This document shows positions 1 to 3,901 of a stretch of 5,319 nt of DNA, one piece after another. A program made the position numbers and the translations under genes. The notes beneath the pieces were generated by a model. That model was not told where the DNA came from. It saw only the letters and a program-made list of their open reading frames with translations, and did no database searches. Origin of the DNA: Kiritimatiellia bacterium (lineage in GTDB: Bacteria > Verrucomicrobiota > Kiritimatiellia > RFP12 > UBA1067); NCBI GenBank assembly GCA_017547265.1, contig JAFYQC010000218.1:1-5319 (forward strand), written 5' to 3'. Positions within the stretch are counted from its first letter, which is position 1. Each line of letters begins with the position of its first letter.

Positions 1-546
1 AATGGCATTCGGCGGCGCATCGCGCAGGGAGAGTCTAAAAAAGACATCTACAATCAATACACGATGACCGAATGGGAGTCGTGCGTCACCCGTTTTCTGC
101 CTACACAGGTGTCGCTGCGTAGCCGCAAGAAATGGGGATGGCTTAACAACATCCTTTTGGCCTGTCTCGCCTTGATTACTGTCTTCAAAGTGTTAGATGT
201 GTTCTTTTTGACATCGGATTTGGGGAGCAATACTGGCCGATGCATCGTTCTCCTAATTGCGGCGGCTATCAATATCGCCATAATCGTCGCCATCGCCCGA
301 TTCAGCGGAATTGCCTATCTTCTTGCCATTTGCTTTGCTGGCAGAGGAATTGCAAATATCTTTGAAGCAATGGGCAAGGTCAGCCTGTCATTCGACTTGG
401 GATCGGCTATCTTTGTTCTTAATGCCGCCTTGGTGGTGTCTTCGCTCGTTCTTTTGCTGATCCTATACAAAGTGCTTCTGCCTAATACAAACTTCATACT
501 CCAGCCGAAACGCAATGCTATGGGAAATCCTATTTTCGATGATTAA
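1..546 (+). CDS. Four-helix membrane protein of unknown function, 5' end outside the window
   Basis: The frame is open from base 1 to the stop at 544-546 with no stop codon. The first in-window ATG (64) has no Shine-Dalgarno sequence at a useful distance, so the real start is probably upstream. The visible upstream part reads as a basic, charged segment (IRRRIAQGESKKDIYNQY). Counting from the ATG at 64, hydrophobic segments lie at about residues 25-50, 60-80, 82-100 and 115-138, which suggests a four-pass inner-membrane protein. The short polar tail ends in NPIFDD. From memory, the charged N-terminal stretch, the helices and the LPN...G.P.F tail recall a family of small uncharacterised bacterial membrane proteins, but I cannot name it. 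The stop is 6 bases before the higA-like gene, so the two are probably co-transcribed. No function is assigned. The existence of the gene is likely; its role is unknown. Confidence 0.7.
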   Translation, partial: NGIRRRIAQGESKKDIYNQYTMTEWESCVTRFLPTQVSLRSRKKWGWLNNILLACLALITVFKVLDVFFLTSDLGSNTGRCIVLLIAAAINIAIIVAIARFSGIAYLLAICFAGRGIANIFEAMGKVSLSFDLGSAIFVLNAALVVSSLVLLLILYKVLLPNTNFILQPKRNAMGNPIFDD

Positions 547-552
547 TTCCAA

Positions 553-870
553 ATGTGGCGTACAAAAAATCTGATTCATCCTGGCGAGATACTTCAAGAG
601 GAGTTTCTTGCGCCGTTGGGCATTAGCCAGACGCGTCTCGCGCTGGATTTGCATGTGCCGGCGCCGCGCATCAACGCGATCGTGCGCGGCAAGCGGGCGA
701 TTACCGCCGACACCGCGCTTCGCCTTGGCCAGTATTTCAAGATGGAGCCGCAGTTCTGGCTCAATCTTCAGGCCAATTACGACCTCGGGGTTGCTTCCGG
801 CGGTGTGTGGTCGAGAATCAAGAAGCTAATTCCCGAGTTCATGCCGGAAAACGCCGCCGCTGTTCTATAG
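553..870 (+). CDS. higA: HigA-family XRE-type antitoxin / DNA-binding protein, apparently without its toxin
   Basis: The 105-residue protein opens with the HigA/VapI signature HPGEILQEEFLAPLGIS (residues 9-25). A helix-turn-helix follows at about 25-46 (SQTRLALDLHV, then PAPRINAIVRGKR), then the family-typical ITADTALRLGQYF and the QFWLNLQANYDL segment (67-78). Family members neutralise a HigB RelE-like ribosome-dependent mRNA interferase and repress their own operon by binding its promoter. In the usual order higB lies directly upstream of higA. Here the upstream neighbour is a membrane protein and the downstream neighbour is another membrane protein, so no toxin is visible. The start at 553 lies 6 bases after the previous stop, has no clear ribosome binding site and may depend on translational coupling. 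Length and motifs are normal, so the gene looks intact. It could be a solitary regulator instead of an antitoxin. Family assignment is secure; the partner is unknown. Confidence 0.88.
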   Translation: MWRTKNLIHPGEILQEEFLAPLGISQTRLALDLHVPAPRINAIVRGKRAITADTALRLGQYFKMEPQFWLNLQANYDLGVASGGVWSRIKKLIPEFMPENAAAVL

Positions 871-883
871 GAATGAGGTAACT

Positions 884-1267
884 ATGCGACAGGATGGCGA
901 CCTTGATAACAAAGAGACGATCAGAATCATCGTGGCTGTTATTGTCGTCGCACTTGGCATTTTCTATGGAGTGGTGAATGAGCTGAGAATCCCCGAAGTG
1001 CTGGGTGTCGTTTTGCTTTGCCTAGTTATTGTCGTTCCATTTTTGTTAGTCGCGCATGCGAGGGATGAGAGACTTAGGCGGGAGCGTGAGGCAGTCCGCA
1101 GACAGTGCGAGGCCGTGCGAGCAAAAGGCGGGCAGTGCGACTGGAGCAAGGCGAAGGGCGGCACGCTTCGCTATGCTGAACCGCAACTTGACCATGGCAT
1201 AAGGAAGCCCTATCACACTGGACGAATCAAGGAAGCGCGCAAGCCGCCATCAGCCGACGGCACTTGA
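884..1267 (+). CDS. Small two-helix membrane protein with a charged cytoplasmic tail, function unknown
   Basis: The 127-residue product has a short acidic/polar N-terminus, then hydrophobic segments at about 13-31 (IRIIVAVIVVALGIFYGVV) and 38-58. An arginine/glutamate-rich helix follows (DERLRREREAVRRQCEAVRA, 61-80) that could form a short coiled coil. The C-terminal 45 residues are basic and probably disordered. By the positive-inside rule the tail should be cytoplasmic. The start is supported by GAGGT at 875-879, four bases before ATG 884, and by a 13-base gap after the higA-like gene, which suggests one transcript. No catalytic motif is recognised and I cannot assign a family. It does not resemble a HigB toxin, which is a soluble RelE-fold protein. 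The gene is likely real because of the ribosome binding site and the clean hydrophobic pattern. Confidence 0.62.
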   Translation: MRQDGDLDNKETIRIIVAVIVVALGIFYGVVNELRIPEVLGVVLLCLVIVVPFLLVAHARDERLRREREAVRRQCEAVRAKGGQCDWSKAKGGTLRYAEPQLDHGIRKPYHTGRIKEARKPPSADGT

Positions 1268-1473
1268 GGCATCTGAGCCGGGGCGTCCCAAAAGCCTGTT
1301 TGCGCGTTGCTGCCGGTTTGCGCGTCAGATTTGCCGCGGAGTCATTTGCCTGCGGCGATAGGAGCGATTAGTAACTGTTGAGGAGGCTTGAATGGGTTTA
1401 ACATGTAATGAGGAAGCGGGGAGAGTGGCCGAGCGCTGAGCGGAGCGACGCGCGGGGATGCGGTTCGCGGATT

Positions 1474-1625
1474 GCGCCGACAGGCGCGAGTGAGGCAAGG
1501 AGCCGGTATTCCGGCGACGCGGCATCACGACGCGAATGGCGAGCGAAAGACGCGGGAGCATCGCCGTGTGGAACGGTAGCGAAGCCGAGGGCACTCTCCA
1601 CGCGACGAACTCGACCAGAGGTGCC
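1474..1625. other. Cluster of short, stable hairpins (possible 5' domain of a structured RNA)
   Basis: Successive self-complementary pairs are visible. GCGCC (1474-1478), loop GACA, then GGCGC (1483-1487). GCCGG (1502-1506), loop TATT, then CCGGC (1511-1515). GGCGA (1538-1542) with TCGCC (1561-1565). CGTGTGGA (1565-1572) with TCCACGCG (1597-1604), including one G-T pair and enclosing CGGT/GCCG (1574-1577 with 1584-1587). GGCAC (1590-1594) with GTGCC (1621-1625). Some of these are mutually exclusive, so they are alternative folds. In DNA this GC-rich some pairing arises by chance, but two perfect 5-bp tetraloop hairpins within 45 bases, next to a 16-bp inverted repeat, is more than I would expect. 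The strand is unknown. Confidence 0.35.
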
Positions 1626-1629
1626 AAGC

Positions 1630-1787
1630 GCGGTCACGGTCGGGGTCTTGCCGAGCGGACCGAAGCAGGGGGAGGCGAGTTGTGCAGGACTGCGACCCGA
1701 AGGCATATATGTATATGTCGAGCGGTCGCAAGGACGCACAAATCGCCCGCTCTGCACAGGGAGCACGGTTGCCCCGACCGTGACCGC
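1630..1787. repeat. Perfect 16-bp inverted repeat enclosing a long nested hairpin
   Basis: The arm GCGGTCACGGTCGGGG (1630-1645) is the exact reverse complement of 1772-1787. The 126 bases between fold further. GCAG (1665-1668) pairs with CTGC (1752-1755). GGCGA (1674-1678) pairs with TCGCC (1743-1747). TTGTGC (1680-1685) pairs with GCACAA (1736-1741). TGCGACC (1691-1697) pairs with GGTCGCA (1724-1730). The tip is AT-rich, with CATAT (1704-1708) facing ATATG (1713-1717). The last two of the four outer helices are separated by the same five bases, AGGAC, on both sides (1686-1690 and 1731-1735), giving a symmetric internal loop. The layout is that of one long cruciform or RNA stem with internal loops. 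No transposase or target-site duplication is seen. The pairing is read directly from the sequence; its role is unknown. Confidence 0.7.
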
Positions 1788-1880
1788 ACGGTGGAAGGCA
1801 AGCCAGCACCAAGCACGAAGTCAGGCAAACCAGCACACGGCAAACACACACAGGGCAAGGGGTGGACTGCGGCTTAAGTT

Positions 1881-1903
1881 CGGCCGCAAAATCTTTTGCG
1901 CCG
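1881..1903. promoter_or_regulatory. Palindrome directly upstream of the -35 box, possible operator
   Basis: CGCAAAA (1885-1891) and TTTTGCG (1894-1900) are perfect inverted repeats separated by two bases. CGG (1881-1883) and CCG (1901-1903) extend the symmetry past one unpaired C. It ends two bases before the proposed -35 hexamer, a usual place for a regulator site. As RNA it could also form a short hairpin ending transcription from the left, but no T-run follows the stem, so an operator is the better guess. Confidence 0.4.
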
Positions 1904-1905
1904 TC

Positions 1906-1935
1906 TTGCGGTGATGGGGTGCCAGATGGTATAAT
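1906..1935 (+). promoter_or_regulatory. Sigma-70-type promoter with extended -10
   Basis: A perfect TATAAT lies at 1930-1935, preceded by TGG (1927-1929), which together make an extended -10 element. TTGCGG (1906-1911) is a partial match to the -35 box with an 18-base spacer. Transcription would start near 1942, giving a leader of about 18 bases that contains GGAG (1950-1953), six bases before ATG 1960. It should drive the FMN-binding protein gene and perhaps uxaCA downstream. Confidence 0.72.
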
Positions 1936-1959
1936 TACCACTACACAACGGAGCAACGC

Positions 1960-2415
1960 ATGAAGAAGATACTTGGACTCGTAGTCAGCCTCACAATCAT
2001 CAGCGGCGCATGTGCCGCGGTGCTTGCGTACGTCAACTCAATCACGGCCGAGCCGATCAAGGCGACGGCCGAGAAGGCAAAGGAGGCCGCGAAGCTCGCC
2101 GTCCTATGCGGCGAGGAAGGATACACCGCCGAAGGACGCTCCAACGAGGGATACGGCGGCGATATCGTCCTCATGGTCGGCTTCAAGAAGGACAAGAAGA
2201 CAGTCATTTCCTACAAGGTGCTTCAGGCGACCGAGACCCCGGGCCTCGGCATGAAGCTCAAGACGCCCGAATTCGCCGACCAGTTCGCCGGCAAGGACGG
2301 CTCCTCGCTCAAGGTAAAGAAGGACGGCGGCGAGATCGAGGCGATCACGTCCGCGACGATCACCTCCCGCGCCGTCTGCAAGGCGATTGCCGACGCGCAG
2401 AAGAAGCTTCAGTAA
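1960..2415 (+). CDS. Compact RnfG/NqrC-like FMN-binding protein, membrane-anchored
   Basis: The 151-residue protein has an N-terminal membrane anchor (about residues 4-25), then VNSITAEPI (25-33) as in RnfG proteins, and an FMN_bind-type domain. Visible features are GYGGDIVLMVGF (64-75), TETPGLGMKLK (91-101), FADQFAGKDG (105-114) and EAITSATITSRAV (127-139). In RnfG and NqrC an ApbE-type transferase attaches FMN by a phosphoester bond to the last Thr of a D..[ST]GA[ST] motif. The equivalent here is probably Thr133, with Ser131 in place of the usual Gly. RnfG carries electrons between ferredoxin and NAD in the ion-pumping Rnf complex. The protein is shorter than RnfG as I remember it (roughly 180-210 residues) and seems to lack sequence before the GYGG segment. 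No rnfABCDE genes are adjacent, so it may be a stand-alone flavoprotein. The start is fixed by GGAG at 1950-1953 and the promoter. Confidence 0.85.
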   Translation: MKKILGLVVSLTIISGACAAVLAYVNSITAEPIKATAEKAKEAAKLAVLCGEEGYTAEGRSNEGYGGDIVLMVGFKKDKKTVISYKVLQATETPGLGMKLKTPEFADQFAGKDGSSLKVKKDGGEIEAITSATITSRAVCKAIADAQKKLQ

Positions 2416-2421
2416 GCAAGC

Positions 2422-2445
2422 GGCTCGCCCGAAAAGGGCATTGCC
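2422..2445 (+). other. Weak intergenic hairpin between the FMN-binding gene and uxaC
   Basis: GCCC (2427-2430) and GGGC (2436-2439) pair around a GAAAA loop, and GGC (2422-2424) with GCC (2443-2445) can add an outer helix. No T-run follows, so it does not look like an intrinsic terminator. It may attenuate or stabilise a transcript that continues into uxaC. Confidence 0.3.
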
Positions 2446-2456
2446 ACAACATCACG

Positions 2457-2462
2457 AAAGGA
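2457..2462 (+). promoter_or_regulatory. Ribosome binding site that fixes the uxaC start
   Basis: AAAGGA lies eight bases before ATG 2471. An upstream in-frame ATG at 2387 lies inside the preceding gene and would add 28 residues that resemble no uronate isomerase N-terminus. The site therefore supports 2471 as the start. Confidence 0.7.
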
Positions 2463-2470
2463 CAAGGTCA

Positions 2471-3901
2471 ATGGCCTCGAAAAAGACGTTCATAAACGAC
2501 GACTTCCTTCTCACGACAAAGGCGGCTAAGGAGCTCTACCACCGCCATGCTGAGAAGATGCCCATCATCGACTACCACTGCCATCTTCCGCCGGTGGAGA
2601 TTGCCGAGGACAAGCGCTGGGACGATATCGCAGACGTGTGGCTTGGCGGCGACCACTACAAGTGGCGCCAGATGAGGTCGAACGGCTTCGAGGAACGGCT
2701 CTGCTCGGGGCGCGGCAAGGATGGCTGCGCGTCTGGCTGGGAGAAGTTCGAGGCGTTCGCGAAGTCGATGGAGCGCATGGTCAAGAACCCGCTCTTCGAC
2801 TGGTCGCATCTCGAGCTCGCGCGCTATTTCGGCGTGACCGAGCGCCTCTCTGGGGCGAGCGCGAAGCGCATCTACGAGAAGTGCAACCGCCAGTTAAAGG
2901 CGAAGTGGTTCTCCGCGCGCGGGCTCATGAAGAAGTCGAATGTCAAGGTCGTCTGCACGACGGACGATCCCGTTGACTCGCTCGAGTACCACCTTGCGAT
3001 TGCGAAAAAGCCGTTCTGGACGCAGATACGCCCTGCGTGGCGCAGCGACAAGGCGTCGAAGGTCGAGAACCTGAAGACCTGGAACGAATGGATCGACAAG
3101 CTCTCCAAGGCCGCGAAGATGCCGGTCAAGACGATGGACGACTTCCGCGAGGCGATGGCGAAGCGCCATGCGTTCTTCGAGAAGGCGGGGTGCGTTGTTT
3201 CCGACTACGGCATAACCGAGGTCTTCGCCGCTCCCTACACCGAGGCCGAGCTCAAGGCGATCTTCAAGAAGGCGCGTGCCGGCAAGAAGCTCACGCCGCA
3301 GGAGGCGCTCAAGTTCAAGAGCGCATGGCTCTACGAGGGGCTCAAGGCCGACGCGAAGTCGAACTGGTCTACGCAGCTCCACTACAACTGCCTCCGCGAC
3401 CTCAACGGCGCGATGTACGACGTGATGGGTCCCGACACCGGCTTCGACGCGATCGGCGACTGGTCGGTTACCGAGTCGCTTGCGCGTCTCTTCGACCGCC
3501 TCGAGCGCGAAGACTCGCTTCCGCGCTGCATCCTCTACTCCCTCAACCCAAAGGACAACGAGATGCTTGCGACTGTCATGGGTTGCTTCCAGAAGGCCCC
3601 GTACCGCGGCAAGATACAGCTCGGCGCGGCGTGGTGGTTCCTTGACCAGAAGGACGGCATGAGAAAGCAGATCGAGGCGCTCGCCGCGCTCGGCTCGCTC
3701 GGCAACTTCGTCGGCATGCTCACCGACTCGCGCTCGTTCCTCAGCTACACGCGTCACGAGTACTTCCGCCGTCTCCTCTGCCAGAAGCTCGGCGAGGAAG
3801 TCGAGAAGGGCGAGATCCCGAACGACCTCAAGTGGCTTGGCGGGATCGTCGAAGACATCTCGTTCAACAACGCCAACCGCTACTTTGGATTCGGCGCATG
3901 A
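2471..3901 (+). CDS. uxaC: Uronate isomerase (glucuronate/galacturonate isomerase)
   Basis: This 476-residue cytoplasmic enzyme interconverts D-galacturonate with D-tagaturonate and D-glucuronate with D-fructuronate (EC 5.3.1.12), the entry step of hexuronate breakdown. Its length is close to E. coli UxaC (about 470). It is an amidohydrolase-superfamily barrel. The N-terminus FINDDFLLTT (7-16) and PIIDYHCHLPP (31-41) carry the metal-site pair His36 and His38. Other family blocks are CTTDDPVDS (162-170), RPAW (187-190), QLHYNCLRDLN (302-312), MGPDTGFDAIGDW (319-331), LNPKDNE (358-364), GAAWWFLDQKDGM (385-397) and MLTDSRSFLSYTRHEYFRRLLC (416-437), where Asp419 and Arg421 are probably catalytic by family comparison. 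It ends with SFNNANRYFGF. Start 2471 is set by AAAGGA upstream and by the family N-terminus. The stop overlaps the uxaA start in ATGA, so the two are translationally coupled. Nothing is missing. The assignment is confident. Confidence 0.96.
   Translation: MASKKTFINDDFLLTTKAAKELYHRHAEKMPIIDYHCHLPPVEIAEDKRWDDIADVWLGGDHYKWRQMRSNGFEERLCSGRGKDGCASGWEKFEAFAKSMERMVKNPLFDWSHLELARYFGVTERLSGASAKRIYEKCNRQLKAKWFSARGLMKKSNVKVVCTTDDPVDSLEYHLAIAKKPFWTQIRPAWRSDKASKVENLKTWNEWIDKLSKAAKMPVKTMDDFREAMAKRHAFFEKAGCVVSDYGITEVFAAPYTEAELKAIFKKARAGKKLTPQEALKFKSAWLYEGLKADAKSNWSTQLHYNCLRDLNGAMYDVMGPDTGFDAIGDWSVTESLARLFDRLEREDSLPRCILYSLNPKDNEMLATVMGCFQKAPYRGKIQLGAAWWFLDQKDGMRKQIEALAALGSLGNFVGMLTDSRSFLSYTRHEYFRRLLCQKLGEEVEKGEIPNDLKWLGGIVEDISFNNANRYFGFGA

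Larger units (their letters stand above)
1268..1905. other. Long gene-free region rich in inverted repeats
   Basis: No reading frame here looks like a protein. Overlapping frames are open on both strands, but their translations are rich in Arg, Ser, Ala, Pro and Gly with no domain, and no frame is clearly favoured. This is expected of GC-rich, stop-poor DNA. The first 110 bases hold a weak hairpin (GCCGC 1333-1337 with GCGGC 1352-1356) without a T-run. A strong ribosome-binding-site-like GAGGAGG (1380-1386) precedes a 15-codon ORF at 1392-1439. Bases 1420-1790 are dense in hairpins (separate entries). Bases about 1800-1860 are A/C-rich and look unstructured. No terminator with a T-tract was found after the gene ending at 1267. 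The region may hold a structured RNA, a dispersed repeat or decayed sequence. Confidence 0.6.

Noticed and set aside
64..66. ATG 64 as the true start of the first gene
   Set aside because: The frame is open to base 1 with a plausible protein segment upstream, and there is no ribosome binding site at a normal distance before 64.
1333..1356. Terminator for the 884-1267 gene (GCCGC...GCGGC)
   Set aside because: It has a five-base stem with a 14-base loop and no following T-tract.
1420..1515. tRNA-Ser-like start (GGGGAGAGTGGCCGAGC) with a GCCGG...CCGGC pair downstream
   Set aside because: There is no T-arm with a seven-base loop, no matching acceptor 3' strand and no clear anticodon arm. The downstream pair has a four-base loop. 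The resemblance is limited to the D-arm-like stretch.
1398..1956. Several overlapping open frames on both strands (for example 1408-1914 plus and 1525-1956 minus)
   Set aside because: The translations are low-complexity Arg/Ser/Ala/Pro-rich, lack domains, overlap one another on both strands, and cover an inverted repeat. They are explained by stop-poor GC-rich DNA.
2422..2445. Intrinsic terminator after the FMN-binding gene
   Set aside because: The stem is short and interrupted and no T-run follows, so termination is not supported.
2387..2470. Upstream start for uxaC at 2387
   Set aside because: It lies inside the preceding gene, adds an Arg-rich segment unlike uronate isomerases, and the ATG at 2471 has AAAGGA at good spacing.
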